A DNA stretch of 64,000 bases, taken from the NCBI RefSeq assembly GCF_002157355.1, contig NZ_LYMK01000018.1, positions 1 through 64,000 of the forward strand, in the 5' to 3' direction. Position numbers and translations under genes: made by a program. A model generated the notes under the pieces. The model had not been told where the DNA came from. It made no database searches and worked only from the letters and a program-made list of their open reading frames with translations. Origin of the DNA: Variovorax sp. JS1663. GTDB taxonomy: Bacteria; Pseudomonadota; Gammaproteobacteria; Burkholderiales; Burkholderiaceae_C. Positions 55,164-64,000 of the stretch are shown here, piece after piece. Each line of letters opens with the position of its first letter. The first letter of the stretch is position 1.

Positions 55164-55714
55164 TCGGCGCCTGCGGAGCCGGCAGGCTTGCCGCCCCGCT
55201 CACCGACGAACGTCCGCAGCGCATCCACCACGCGGCCGGCGCCGGTGGCGATGGCATGGGCCGGTACGTCGCCGATCAGGCGCGCCAGGTCGTCCTCCAC
55301 GTCCCAGCGCACATGGTCGACCAGCCAGTTGACCTCGGCTGCCAGTTGCACGTCACCTTCGATGCGCACCGCCGGCTTGTCGCCGCGGAAGGCGGCCCGC
55401 GCCAGCCCGAAGGGCGAGGTCTCGGTGACCGCCAGCAACAGCTCGGGCACCGCGCCCTCGGGCGCCAGGTCGAGCAGGCCAGCCGGGGTGGCGATGACCT
55501 TCATGGTCACGAAGCGCCACTCGAATTGCACCACCCTGCCCTGCTGACGCGCGAGGCGCTGCTGGGCCTCGGGCTCCTGCTGCAGCACGTGGTTGAGGAA
55601 GAGAACGGCACGGTGCTGGACCTCGTGGATTACCCAGTCGGGCGGCTGCAGGCGGGCGCCGACGCGGTTGAAGAAATCGTCGAGAAAAGAAAAAGGGGAC
55701 GATGGTGTGACCAT
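55160..55714 (-). CDS. ubiJ: Ubiquinone biosynthesis accessory factor UbiJ (SCP2-like)
   Basis: 184 residues from ATG 55714 ([10 protein letters not shown]). An SCP2 lipid-binding fold is recognisable in [20 protein letters not shown] and [20 protein letters not shown]. UbiJ with UbiK scaffolds the Q-synthesis enzymes on their lipid intermediate. Placement between ubiE and ubiB strengthens the name. Its stop overlaps the ubiB start by 4 bases. Confidence 0.85.
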   Translation of the reverse strand: MVTPSSPFSFLDDFFNRVGARLQPPDWVIHEVQHRAVLFLNHVLQQEPEAQQRLARQQGRVVQFEWRFVTMKVIATPAGLLDLAPEGAVPELLLAVTETSPFGLARAAFRGDKPAVRIEGDVQLAAEVNWLVDHVRWDVEDDLARLIGDVPAHAIATGAGRVVDALRTFVGERGGKPAGSAGAE

Positions 55715-55761
55715 GTCCCCATTATCCCGGTCCTGAGGACCGGATCGAAGCATCGCGAGGC

Positions 55762-56811
55762 CTACTGCAGGGCCTGCACGCCCGCCACCAGCCAGCCGCT
55801 GCCGCCGCTCACCGGCCGGGTCATGTTCCAGACCTCGCGGAAGGGGCTGGGGCCGGAAGACATGTCCTCGCGGATCATCCCCGAGAACTCCACGCTGGCC
55901 ATGTAGGCATCCGGCATCTCCTCGATGCCCAGCAGCTTGGCGTCCAGCATCACGACCTCGGTCTTGTTCGGCTGGCCGCCCGTGTGGCCTTCGCGCTCGG
56001 CCAACTGCTGCTGGATCTCGCCGACCATGCCGTCGGTCATCATCGAACGCAGGGTGCCGATGTCGGCGCGGTCCCAGGCGTCCTGCAGGGTCACGAAGTT
56101 GCGCTTGGCGGCGGCGAGGAAGCCATCGGCATCGAAGCCGGACGGGATGCCCCAGGATTGCGAGCCGACCAAGGCCGAGCCGATCAGGCTGCCGCCGCCG
56201 GCGTTCGCCATCGCCGAGCCGCCGGTCGCATGCTCGACGGGCTGCGCGGGGCTGGCATCGAAGGCGGCGGTGTTGCGCTCCCAGGGGCGTGCCGAGGCAT
56301 CGTTGCCGACGTTGTTCGGGCTGTACTGCGCGGGCGCGGTGGCCTGGGACGGGCTGCTGCCGGCGCCCTGGAAGGCCAGGCCGCTGTTGCGCTGCGCCAT
56401 GCCGTTGTTGCCGCGCGAACGTGCAGCAAAGATGCGCCACACGACCACGGCCGCCAGCACCAGCAGGATGATCAGCAGGACATTGCCGAAGGCCGCGCCG
56501 AGGCCGAGCGAGTGGGCGAGCCATGCCAGGCCGAGCCCCGCGGCCAGGCCGCCGAGCATGGCGCCCCACGGGCGCTTAGGCGCGGCCTGCGCGGTCGGGG
56601 CCGCCGGCGCGGCCGGCTTGGCGGCGGCGCTGTTCACGTTGCTCTGCGCAGGCGCGCCGGGCGTCGCCGGCGGAGTGGGCGCGGCTTCACGCTGGGTGAC
56701 GTTGCTCGACTGCTTGCCGATCGACTTGCCGCCACCCAGGCGGCGTGCGTCGGCATCCATGCTCGCGACGGCCAGGGCACACACCAGCAAAACGGACAAC
56801 AAACTTTTCAT
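55762..56811 (-). CDS. Tim44-like domain protein
   Basis: 349 residues. A signal peptide (LLSVLLVCALAVASMDADAR) and two helices (GAMLGGLAAGLGLAWLAHSL and FGNVLLIILLVLAAVVVWRI) are followed by a ~130-residue C-terminal Tim44/MBA1 fold (FDADGFLAAAKRNFVTLQDA ... FREVWNMTRPV). Between them is a Gln/Pro/Ala-rich linker. In betaproteobacteria it sits between ubiE and ubiJ. Function unknown; a lipid or membrane-protein-binding role is a guess. Confidence 0.85.
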   Translation of the reverse strand: MKSLLSVLLVCALAVASMDADARRLGGGKSIGKQSSNVTQREAAPTPPATPGAPAQSNVNSAAAKPAAPAAPTAQAAPKRPWGAMLGGLAAGLGLAWLAHSLGLGAAFGNVLLIILLVLAAVVVWRIFAARSRGNNGMAQRNSGLAFQGAGSSPSQATAPAQYSPNNVGNDASARPWERNTAAFDASPAQPVEHATGGSAMANAGGGSLIGSALVGSQSWGIPSGFDADGFLAAAKRNFVTLQDAWDRADIGTLRSMMTDGMVGEIQQQLAEREGHTGGQPNKTEVVMLDAKLLGIEEMPDAYMASVEFSGMIREDMSSGPSPFREVWNMTRPVSGGSGWLVAGVQALQ

Positions 56812-56849
56812 GACGTCTCCTCTACGGCAAAGAAATCTTCTGGCAATCG

Positions 56850-57581
56850 TCAGCACTTGATTCCAACATGCAGGGCGACGACTCCCCCGGTCATGTTGTG
56901 ATAGTCCACGTGACCGAAACCGCCCTCTTTCATGAGGGTCTTGAGCTCCTCTTGCGAGGGATGCATCCGGATCGATTCGGCCAGGTAGCGATAGCTCGCA
57001 TCGTCGCCCGCCACCACCTTGCCCAGGCGCGGCAGCACGCTGAAGGAGTACCAGTCGTAGATCTTCGACAGCGGCTTGGCAACCTTGGAGAACTCCAGCA
57101 CCAGCAGCTTGCCGCGCGGCTTGAGCACGCGGTTCATCTCCTTGAGCGCCAGGTCCTTGTGCGTCATGTTGCGCAGGCCGAAGGCCACGCTCACCAAGTC
57201 GAAGTGGTTGTCGGGAAAGGGTAACTGCTCGGCGTCGCAGACGAGCGTGGGCAGCGCGACGCCGGCATCGAGCAGGCGGTCGCGGCCGTTGCGCAGCATG
57301 GCCTCGTTGATGTCGGTGTGGACCACCTCGCCGCTCTCGCCCACCTTCTTCGCGAAGGCCAGGGCCAGGTCGCCGGTGCCGCCCGCGATGTCGAGCACCT
57401 TCGCGCCCTCGCCCACATTGGCGACCATCACGGTGTAGGCCTTCCAGGCGCGATGCAGGCCACCCGACATCAGGTCGTTCATCAGGTCGTAGCGACTCGC
57501 GACCGAATCGAACACGCCGCGCACGCGCCGTGCCTTGTCGCCTTCCTCGACCGTCTCGAAGCCGAAATGGGTGCTGCTCAT
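56850..57581 (-). CDS. ubiE: Ubiquinone/menaquinone C-methyltransferase UbiE
   Basis: 243 residues. SAM-dependent methyltransferase that methylates the quinone ring. SAM motif [41 protein letters not shown] and [14 protein letters not shown] are diagnostic. The end [16 protein letters not shown] is the usual UbiE tail. First gene of ubiE-Tim44-ubiJ-ubiB. Confidence 0.96.
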   Translation of the reverse strand: MSSTHFGFETVEEGDKARRVRGVFDSVASRYDLMNDLMSGGLHRAWKAYTVMVANVGEGAKVLDIAGGTGDLALAFAKKVGESGEVVHTDINEAMLRNGRDRLLDAGVALPTLVCDAEQLPFPDNHFDLVSVAFGLRNMTHKDLALKEMNRVLKPRGKLLVLEFSKVAKPLSKIYDWYSFSVLPRLGKVVAGDDASYRYLAESIRMHPSQEELKTLMKEGGFGHVDYHNMTGGVVALHVGIKC

Positions 57582-57670
57582 GCAGCCGATGTTAGGCCGG
57601 AAGCGTTCATATCAACCCGACGACCCCGCAAGTACGGCGGGCATTCGTTGCTTCGGCGCAGTGGCGGATT

Positions 57671-58084
57671 TCAGTGGCTGCCGCAGGCGTGGCCGCCCTT
57701 TGCGGGCATCGGTGCATCACGATCGACACCGGCGGCGGCGAGGCGCCGTTCGTACTCGTCCCAGAGCTCCTGCTGCTTCGCGCCGAGCTCGTACAACAGG
57801 TCCCACGAATAGATGCCGGTGTCGTGGCCATCGGAGAAGCTGGGCTGGACCGCGTAGTTGCCGACGGGCTGCAGGTCCAGCAGGCCGACGTTGCGCTTGC
57901 CGGTCTGCAGCACTTCCTGGCCTGGCCCATGGCCCTGCACCTCCGCCGAAGGCGAGTAGATGCGCATCAGCTCGAAGGGGATGCGGAAGCTGGCGCCATC
58001 GGAAAAGCTCACCTCCAGTACGCGCGACTGGCCGTGCACGGTGATCGACTGGGGCGTGGGTGCGCCCGCCTGTAAACCTGCCAT
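57671..58084 (-). CDS. DUF971 domain protein (gamma-butyrobetaine hydroxylase-like N-terminal domain)
   Basis: 137 residues from ATG 58084, which overlaps the HIT gene stop by one base. SITVHGQSRVLEVSFSDGAS, ELMRIYSPSAEVQGHG and DGHDTGIYSWDLLYELG are typical of this small family. It ends in a His/Cys-rich tail (GGHACGSH) that might bind a metal. Some relatives act in Fe-S or P-loop assembly; no role can be assigned. It lies 89 bp before ubiE on the same strand. Confidence 0.85.
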   Translation of the reverse strand: MAGLQAGAPTPQSITVHGQSRVLEVSFSDGASFRIPFELMRIYSPSAEVQGHGPGQEVLQTGKRNVGLLDLQPVGNYAVQPSFSDGHDTGIYSWDLLYELGAKQQELWDEYERRLAAAGVDRDAPMPAKGGHACGSH

Positions 58085-58533
58085 CAGGAACTCCTCGTCG
58101 CCAATTGCTGGATCATCTGCCGCTCGACGACCGGCAGCAACCTCTCGATTGTGGCCTCGCGCGCCGGATCGCGTTCGCGCAGGACCTCTGCCCACACCGA
58201 GCCAGGAAAGCGCGGATCCCAATCGAAGCGCGCGATCACGTGCCAATGCAGATGCGGCACCGCGTTGCCGAGCGCGGCGACGTTCATCTTCGTCGGGGCG
58301 AGCCCATCGCGCAGGCTGCGCTCCACGGCTAGCACCGCCTCCATGCACGTTGCACGATCCTCGGGCGCCAGGTCGGACCACTCGGCAACGTGGTCTTTCC
58401 ACACCACGCGGTAGAAGGCCGGAACGCCCGCCTCGTCAGCATGGATGACGCGGAACTTCGCCGCCTCGAAGATCAGCCGCCCGCCGGGCTGGTCGCACAG
58501 CGGGCAGCCCGCAACACGAAGCGCCGCCGTCAT
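58084..58533 (-). CDS. HIT family hydrolase
   Basis: 149 residues. The histidine triad is [10 protein letters not shown] (HxHxH). [20 protein letters not shown] at the start has a Cys pair (CPLC) that may bind zinc. HIT proteins hydrolyse nucleotide phosphoramidates or dinucleotides. Coupled by 4-base overlap to the large oxidoreductase gene upstream and by 1 base to DUF971 downstream. Confidence 0.88.
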   Translation of the reverse strand: MTAALRVAGCPLCDQPGGRLIFEAAKFRVIHADEAGVPAFYRVVWKDHVAEWSDLAPEDRATCMEAVLAVERSLRDGLAPTKMNVAALGNAVPHLHWHVIARFDWDPRFPGSVWAEVLRERDPAREATIERLLPVVERQMIQQLATRSS

Positions 58534-61500
58534 ACCAGCACCCGCTCGATGCCGCCCTGGTTGGCAGCCGCCACGTAGTCGGGCATCCAGTCCTCGCCGA
58601 GGATCTTTCGGGCCATCTCGACCACGATGTAGTCGGCTTCCAGCAGGCCGCTCTGCAGGTCGCCACCGTAGCGGCTCAGGCCCTGCAGGCAGCTCGGGCA
58701 GCTGGTGAGGATCTTGACGTTGTCCTTCGCGCCCACGGCGCCGCTCGCGCGCAGCGCGGCCTCGCCCTTGCGCAGTTCCTCCTCCTTGCGGAAGCGGATC
58801 TGGGTGGAGATGTCGGGCCGGGTCACGCCCAGGGTGCCGGACTCACCGCAGCAGCGGTCGTTCTTGAGCACGCTCTCGCCCACCAGGGCCTTCACCGTCT
58901 TCATCGGCTCCTGCAGCTTCATAGGGCTGTGGCAGGGGTCGTGGTACAGGTAGGCACCGCCGCCTGCATCGCCCAGCGTGATGCCCTTCTCCAGCAGGTA
59001 TTCGTGGATGTCGATGATCCGGCAGCCCGGAAAGATCTTCTCGAACTGGTACCCCTGCAACTGGTCGTAGCAGGTGCCGCAGCTGACCACCACGGTCTTG
59101 ATGTCCAGGTAGTTCAGCGTGTTGGCGACGCGATGGAAGAGAACGCGGTTGTCGGTGATCATCTTCTCTGCGCGGTCGTACTGGCCGCTGCCGCGCTGCG
59201 GATAGCCGCAGCACAGATAACCCGGCGGCAGCACGGTCTGCACGCCCGCATGCCAGAGCATCGCCTGCGTGGCCAGTCCCACCTGCGAGAACAGGCGCTC
59301 CGAGCCGCAGCCCGGGAAGTAGAACACGGCTTCCGTCTCCGGCGTCGTGGCCTTTGGGTCGCGGATGATCGGCACGTAGTCGGCATCCTCGATGTCCAGC
59401 AGCGCACGCGCAGTCTTGTTGGGCAGGCCGCCCGGCATCTTCTTGTTGATGAAGTGGATCACCTGCTCCTTGATCGGGGCGGCACCCAGCGTCGCCGGCG
59501 GCGCCGCCGTCTGCTTCTTCGCCAGGCCGCGCAGCAGGTCGTTGGCCAGGCGCTGAGCCTTGAAGCCGATATCCACCATGCCGGTGCGCATGGCCTTGAT
59601 GGTCTGCGGATTGGTGGCGTTCAGGAACAGCATCGCCGCCGCGTTGCCAGGCCGGAAGGACTTCTGGCCCATCTTGCGCAGCAGGTTGCGCATGTTCATC
59701 GACACGTCGCCGAAGTCGATGTTCACCGGGCAGGGCGTCACGCACTTGTGGCAGACCGTGCAGTGGTCGGCCACGTCCTCGAACTCCTCCCAGTGCTTGA
59801 TGCTGACGCCGCGCCGGGTCTGCTCCTCGTAGAGGAAGGCCTCGACCAGCAACGAGGTCGCAAGGATCTTGTTGCGCGGCGAATAGAGCAGGTTGGCGCG
59901 CGGCACGTGTGTCGCGCACACCGGCTTGCACTTGCCGCAGCGCAGGCAGTCCTTCACGCTGTCGGCGATGGCGCCGATGTCGCTCTGCTGCATGATCAGC
60001 GACTCGTGGCCCATCAGGCCGAAGCTGGGCGTGTAGGCGTTGGTCAGGTCGGCATAGAGCCCGGGGCCGGCATGCAGCGAGGGCCGCAGCAGCTTGCCCT
60101 TGTTGAAGCGCCCCTCCGGGTCGACGCGCTGCTTGTAGTCGGCAAAGGGCTGCAGCTCGTCATCCGACAGGAACTCCAGCTTGGTGATGCCGATGCCGTG
60201 CTCGCCGGAGATCACGCCGTCCAGGCTGCGCGCCAGCACCATGATGCGGGCCACCGCGGCATGCGCGGTCTGCAGCATCTCGTAGTTGTCGCTGTTGACC
60301 GGGATGTTGGTGTGGACATTGCCGTCGCCCGCATGCATGTGCAGCGCCACCCAGACCCGGCCCGTGAGCACGCGCTGGTGGATCGCATTGCATTCTTCCA
60401 GGATGGGCGCGAACTCCGCCCCGGTGAAGATGGCGGCCAGGGGCGCGCGGATCTGCGTCTTCCAGCTCGCACGCAGCGAATGGTCCTGCAGTTGCGGGAA
60501 CAGGGTGTCGATCTGCGACAGCCACCCCTGCCAGAGGGCGCGCACCTCGCGCACCAGCGCCACCGCCTGCGCCACGCGGTCTTCCAGCAGCTCGGCCGAG
60601 GACAGCTCGCTGGCATCGTCGCTCTTGCCGAGCGGCAGGTGTCCGCGCAGGAAGAATGCCTCCAGCTCGTCCGCCAGCGCCAGCTTGTTCTGCAGCGACA
60701 GCTCGATGTTGATGCGCTCGATGCCGTCGGTGTAGTCGGCCATGCGCGGAAGCGGGATCACCACGTCCTCGTTGATCTTGAAGGCGTTGGTGTGGCGGCT
60801 GATGGCTGCCGTGCGCTTGCGGTCCAGCCAGAACTTCTTGCGCGCCTCGGGGCTGATGGCGATGAAGCCCTCGCCGCTGCGCGAATTGGCGAGGCGCACG
60901 ACCTCGGAGGTCACGCGCGCCACCGCGTCGGCATCGTCGCCGGCGATGTCGCCGATCAGCACCATCTTGGGCAGGCCGCCGTGCGTCTTCGACTTGGTCG
61001 CGTAGCCGACCGCCTTGAGGTAGCGATCGTCCAGGTGCTCGAGGCCGGCCAGCAGAACGCCCGAGCGCTTCTGTTCGGCGAACATGAAGTCCTTGATCTC
61101 GACGATGCTGGGCACCGCATCCTTGGCGTTGCCGAAGAACTCCAGGCACACGGTGCGGGTGTGCGCGGGCATGCGGTGGACCACCCAGCGGCAGCTGGTG
61201 ATGAGGCCGTCGCAGCCCTCCTTCTGGATGCCCGGCAGGCCGGAGAGGAACTTGTCGGTCACGTCCTTGCCGAGCCCCTCCTTGCGGAAGGTCTTGCCGG
61301 GGATCTCGAGCCGCTCGCTGCGCAGTTTCGTCCGACCGTCGGCCGCGAAGTACTGCAGCTCGAACACCGCGCTCTCCGCGTCGTGGATCTTGCCCAGGTT
61401 GTGGCCGATGCGGCTCACTTCCAGCCACTCGGCATCGGGCGTCACCATGCGCCAGGAGGCCAGATTGTCGAGCGCCGTGCCCCACAGCACCGCCTTCTTG

Positions 61501-62408
61501 CCACCGGCGTTCATCGCGACGTTGCCGCCGACGCAGGAGGCCTCGGCCGACGTGGGGTCGACCGCGAACACGAAGCCCGCGCGCTCGGCCGCGTCGGCCA
61601 CGCGCTGGGTCACCACGCCGGCCTCGGTCCAGACGGTCGGCACGGGATGGTCGATGCCGGGCAACGGAACCATCTCGACCTCGGTCATGGCCTCCAGCTT
61701 TTCGGTGTTGATGACGGCGCTGTTCCACGTCAGCGGAATCGCGCCGCCCGTGTAGCCGGTGCCGCCGCCGCGCGGAATGATGGTGAGCCCGAGCTCGATG
61801 CAGCCCTTGACCAGCGCGGCCATCTCGGCCTCGGAGTCGGGCGTCAGCACCACGAAGGGGTATTCGACCCGCCAGTCGGTGGCGTCCGTGACATGGGAGA
61901 CCCGCGACAGCCCGTCGAACTTGATGTTGTCACGCGCCGTGAGCCGGCCGAGTGTGCGGGTGGTTTGGCGCCGCAGCGAGGCCACCTGGCGGAACATCGC
62001 ATCGAAGGCCTGCACCGCCTGCGCCACCAGGCCCGTGAGCTCGCCGACCAGCGCGTCGCGCTGCGCGGCCGCATCGGGCGTGCGTCGCTTCTGCACTTCC
62101 GACAGGCGGTGGTTGAGCGCCTCCACCAGCTGCCCGCGGCGGCGCGGGTTGTCCAGCAGGTCGTCGACCAAGTAGGGATTGCGCTGCACCACCCAGATGT
62201 CGCCCAGCACCTCGTAGAGCATGCGGGCGGAGCGGCCGGTGCGGCGCTCGGCGCGCAGGGTCTGCAGCAGCTCCCAGCCGCGCTCGCCCAGCAGGCGGAT
62301 CACGATCTCGCGATCGGAGAAGCTGGTGTAGTTGTAGGGGATCTCACGCAATCGCGCGGGCTCTGCGGCCTGCGACAACAACGCCGTCAACGCGGTCGGT
62401 GCATTCAT
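58530..62408 (-). CDS. Large FAD- and Fe-S-containing oxidoreductase (DUF3683/GlcD-GlpC fusion, YdiJ-like)
   Basis: 1292 residues in one chain. Order: N-terminal DUF3683 (~1-150); FAD-binding PCMH domain (~175-420; [20 protein letters not shown]); FAD-linked oxidase C-terminal domain to ~780 ([26 protein letters not shown]); two 4Fe-4S sets ([11 protein letters not shown] near 819, [12 protein letters not shown] near 882); and two CCG domains ([13 protein letters not shown] near 1066, [14 protein letters not shown] near 1184). The layout is that of D-2-hydroxyacid dehydrogenases such as YdiJ, passing electrons to quinone. Likely substrate is D-2-hydroxyglutarate or D-lactate. SerA upstream can make D-2-hydroxyglutarate, which supports the former. 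Confidence 0.88.
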   Translation of the reverse strand: MNAPTALTALLSQAAEPARLREIPYNYTSFSDREIVIRLLGERGWELLQTLRAERRTGRSARMLYEVLGDIWVVQRNPYLVDDLLDNPRRRGQLVEALNHRLSEVQKRRTPDAAAQRDALVGELTGLVAQAVQAFDAMFRQVASLRRQTTRTLGRLTARDNIKFDGLSRVSHVTDATDWRVEYPFVVLTPDSEAEMAALVKGCIELGLTIIPRGGGTGYTGGAIPLTWNSAVINTEKLEAMTEVEMVPLPGIDHPVPTVWTEAGVVTQRVADAAERAGFVFAVDPTSAEASCVGGNVAMNAGGKKAVLWGTALDNLASWRMVTPDAEWLEVSRIGHNLGKIHDAESAVFELQYFAADGRTKLRSERLEIPGKTFRKEGLGKDVTDKFLSGLPGIQKEGCDGLITSCRWVVHRMPAHTRTVCLEFFGNAKDAVPSIVEIKDFMFAEQKRSGVLLAGLEHLDDRYLKAVGYATKSKTHGGLPKMVLIGDIAGDDADAVARVTSEVVRLANSRSGEGFIAISPEARKKFWLDRKRTAAISRHTNAFKINEDVVIPLPRMADYTDGIERINIELSLQNKLALADELEAFFLRGHLPLGKSDDASELSSAELLEDRVAQAVALVREVRALWQGWLSQIDTLFPQLQDHSLRASWKTQIRAPLAAIFTGAEFAPILEECNAIHQRVLTGRVWVALHMHAGDGNVHTNIPVNSDNYEMLQTAHAAVARIMVLARSLDGVISGEHGIGITKLEFLSDDELQPFADYKQRVDPEGRFNKGKLLRPSLHAGPGLYADLTNAYTPSFGLMGHESLIMQQSDIGAIADSVKDCLRCGKCKPVCATHVPRANLLYSPRNKILATSLLVEAFLYEEQTRRGVSIKHWEEFEDVADHCTVCHKCVTPCPVNIDFGDVSMNMRNLLRKMGQKSFRPGNAAAMLFLNATNPQTIKAMRTGMVDIGFKAQRLANDLLRGLAKKQTAAPPATLGAAPIKEQVIHFINKKMPGGLPNKTARALLDIEDADYVPIIRDPKATTPETEAVFYFPGCGSERLFSQVGLATQAMLWHAGVQTVLPPGYLCCGYPQRGSGQYDRAEKMITDNRVLFHRVANTLNYLDIKTVVVSCGTCYDQLQGYQFEKIFPGCRIIDIHEYLLEKGITLGDAGGGAYLYHDPCHSPMKLQEPMKTVKALVGESVLKNDRCCGESGTLGVTRPDISTQIRFRKEEELRKGEAALRASGAVGAKDNVKILTSCPSCLQGLSRYGGDLQSGLLEADYIVVEMARKILGEDWMPDYVAAANQGGIERVLV

Positions 62409-62494
62409 CGGGGAGTGGGCCTCGGTCGGGCGCTGCGCGCCCCTGAACCAGGGCCAGGAATTTTAAGTCAGGCCCGGCCCGCGCGCCGGGTCGC

Positions 62495-63724
62495 CTAGAA
62501 GAGCACCCGGCTGCGGATCGTGCCCGGCACCTGGGCCAGCTTCTCGAGCGCGAGGTCGGAGTAGGCGGCATCGATGTCCGTCACCACGTAGCCCACGTTC
62601 TCGTTGGTCTGCAGGTACTGCGAGGCGATGTTGATGCCGTTGTCGGCGAACACGCGGTTGATCTCCGACAGCACGCCCGGCACATTGCGGTGGATGTGCA
62701 GCAGGCGGTGCTTGCCCGGGTGCGCCGGCAACGCCACCTCGGGAAAGTTGACCGAGGAGGTCGAGGTGCCGTTGTCGCTGTACTTGACCAGCTTCTCCGC
62801 CACCTCCAGCCCGATGTTGGCCTGCGCCTCCATGGTGGAGCCGCCGATATGCGGGGTGAGGATCACGTTGTCCAGCCCGCGCAGCGGCGACTGGAATTCG
62901 TCCTTGTTGCTGCGCGGTTCGACCGGGAACACGTCGATCGCGGCGCCCAGCAGCTTCTTCTGCTTCAGCGCCTGCGCCAGCGCCTCGATGTCGACCACGG
63001 TGCCGCGCGAGGCATTGATCAGGATCGAGCCGGGCCGCATGGCCGCGATCTCCTTGGCGCCGATCATCCATTGCGTGGCGGCAGTTTCGGGCACATGCAG
63101 GCTCACGATGTCGCTTTGCAGCAGCAGTTCGTTGAGCGTGCGCACCTGGCGCGCGTTCCCCAGCGGCAGCTTGGTGACCACGTCGTAGAAGGCCACCTGC
63201 ATGCCCAGCGCCTCCGCCAGCACCGACAGCTGCGCGCCGATGGAGCCGTAGCCCACGATGCCCAGCGTCTTGCCCCGGATCTCGAAGGCGTTCTCGGCCG
63301 ACTTGAGCCAGCCGCCGCGATGGGCCACCGCACTTTTTTCCGGCACGCCGCGCAGCAGCAGGATGGCCTCCGCCAGCACCAGTTCGGCAACCGAGCGCGT
63401 GTTGGAGTAAGGCGCATTGAAGACGGCCACGCCGTGCTCGCGCGCGGCGTCCAGGTCGATCTGGTTGGTGCCGATGCAGAAGGCGCCGACCGCCACCAGC
63501 TTCTGCGCGGCGGCGAAGACCTCGGCAGTCAGCTGGGTGCGGGAGCGGATGCCGAGGAAATGCACGTCGGCCACGCGCTGCCGGAGTTCCTCTTCGGGCA
63601 GGGCGCCGGACAGCGCCTCCACATTGGCATAGCCGGCGGCATGCAAGACCTCGACCGCCGAAGGATGGATGCCTTCGAGCAGAAGGAACTTGATCTTGCT
63701 TTTGTCGAGGGAGGTCTTGCTCAT
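62495..63724 (-). CDS. serA: D-3-phosphoglycerate dehydrogenase
   Basis: 409 residues. First step of serine synthesis. NAD-binding GIVGYGSIGAQLSVLAEALG, catalytic Arg/Glu/His in INASRGTVVDIEAL and ILTPHIGGSTMEAQANIG, and a C-terminal ACT domain (~335-409; NENVGYVVTDIDAAYSDLAL). Size and ACT domain match E. coli-type SerA, which serine inhibits. ATG at 63724. SerA enzymes also reduce 2-ketoglutarate to D-2-hydroxyglutarate, whose probable oxidase is the next gene downstream. Confidence 0.95.
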   Translation of the reverse strand: MSKTSLDKSKIKFLLLEGIHPSAVEVLHAAGYANVEALSGALPEEELRQRVADVHFLGIRSRTQLTAEVFAAAQKLVAVGAFCIGTNQIDLDAAREHGVAVFNAPYSNTRSVAELVLAEAILLLRGVPEKSAVAHRGGWLKSAENAFEIRGKTLGIVGYGSIGAQLSVLAEALGMQVAFYDVVTKLPLGNARQVRTLNELLLQSDIVSLHVPETAATQWMIGAKEIAAMRPGSILINASRGTVVDIEALAQALKQKKLLGAAIDVFPVEPRSNKDEFQSPLRGLDNVILTPHIGGSTMEAQANIGLEVAEKLVKYSDNGTSTSSVNFPEVALPAHPGKHRLLHIHRNVPGVLSEINRVFADNGINIASQYLQTNENVGYVVTDIDAAYSDLALEKLAQVPGTIRSRVLF

Positions 63725-63936
63725 ACGCGTCGCGGAAGCCCCGGCACACCTGAAAAAGGGAGGGCGATGCTAGCATGGTGCAGCGCAGCAACCGGCTTCC
63801 GTCGGCCGCGCGTCCCGGGTGTGAAAAGGGTTTCCCCGGCTGGAGAGGCATCCGCCGAGTGCGACAGAATGTGACGCGGCCGTGTCATACGTACGGCCTA
63901 GCATCCGCGCTTTTGTTTCTCTCCCTAGGAGTCTTC
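63725..63936. other. Divergent intergenic region, 212 bp
   Basis: Must hold the serA promoter (minus) and that of the secreted protein (plus). A ribosome site CTAGGAGT (63926-63933) precedes the plus-strand ATG. No gene, RNA or clear operator is seen. Confidence 0.45.
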
Positions 63937-64000
63937 ATGCGATTCAAGACGTTCGCCGTGGCATCGGCGCTGGCGGCAACGCTCTCGGCCCCTGCGATGG
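63937..64000 (+). CDS. Secreted protein, N-terminal fragment cut by the window edge
   Basis: Only 21 residues are in the window: MRFKTFAVASALAATLSAPA and a following M, a Sec signal peptide with a likely cleavage site after the Ala-rich end. The mature part lies outside, so the function cannot be told. The ribosome site AGGAGT sits 4 bases before the ATG. Confidence 0.7.
   Translation, partial: MRFKTFAVASALAATLSAPAM

Noticed and set aside
58929..62498. 1189-codon open frame on the plus strand opposite the large oxidoreductase
   Set aside because: It mirrors a gene with complete FAD and Fe-S motifs; the reverse reading is Val/His/Arg/Gly-rich without any domain, a usual effect of very high GC.

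Overview
The window is about 64 kb of very GC-rich, gene-dense bacterial chromosome. Gene order and protein signatures point to a betaproteobacterium of the order Burkholderiales, most likely Comamonadaceae and Variovorax-like. This is an inference from conserved neighbourhoods (fmdB-DUF502-aspS-nudB, ubiE-Tim44-ubiJ-ubiB, grxC-secB-gpsA, panD-panB-panC, DUF3460-scpA-nadB) and from a dispersed repeat family; no 16S gene is present. I found no rRNA, tRNA, CRISPR array, transposase, integrase or phage structural gene. Two toxin-antitoxin loci, one intact and one broken, are the only mobile-type content.

Layout. 1-3289 (minus): a LysR regulator followed by an NAD-linked formate dehydrogenase (fused NuoE-NuoF-like subunit, then the start of the catalytic subunit), which runs off the left edge through a perfect 75-bp palindrome. 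3294-4385: the Mrp/ApbC iron-sulfur carrier. 4466-17164: the main accessory block, two divergent operons for organosulfur use. The minus arm encodes an acyl-CoA-dehydrogenase-like flavoprotein, an SsuA-type binding protein, a cysteine-dioxygenase-family enzyme and a three-domain rhodanese, and ends in the fused wreck of a RES-Xre toxin-antitoxin pair. The plus arm encodes a flavin-dependent monooxygenase, a class II aldolase, a binding protein, the ABC permease and ATPase, a membrane-anchored c-type cytochrome, a third binding protein and a CysB-like regulator. Nearly every join overlaps by 4-7 bases. This looks like an import, desulfonation and sulfur-processing unit made under sulfur limitation; the substrate is unknown.

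17171-42822 is mostly housekeeping: YceH, MetG, a SulP transporter, two lipoproteins, ScpA, NAD synthesis (nadB; nadA-nadC), pantothenate synthesis (panD, panB, panC), a PabB-PabC fusion, GpsA, SecB, GrxC, two rhodanese/ThiF-type proteins, GpmA, a CtpA protease, an AsmA protein, and a cluster of two response regulators and a CHASE3 histidine kinase. 42990-44979 is a small envelope/stress cassette (DUF1328, a YqjD-like protein, a holin-like membrane protein, an unknown protein, a ferritin-like protein). 45032-48957 holds a DUF429 protein, a short BLUF blue-light sensor, FolE, an endonuclease/phosphatase-fold protein, NudB, and an intact toxin-antitoxin pair in which a Phd-like antitoxin with a CcdA-like tail faces a CcdB toxin. 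49028-57581 carries aspS, DUF502, a zinc-ribbon protein, a sodium:solute symporter and the ubiquinone genes ubiB, ubiJ and ubiE. 57671-63724 carries a DUF971 protein, a HIT protein, a 1292-residue FAD/iron-sulfur oxidoreductase and SerA. A secreted protein begins at 63937 and is cut by the right edge.

The strongest candidates for something undescribed are the organosulfur supercluster with its translationally coupled membrane cytochrome c, the Phd/CcdA hybrid antitoxin with CcdB, and the BLUF protein embedded beside pterin/folate genes.
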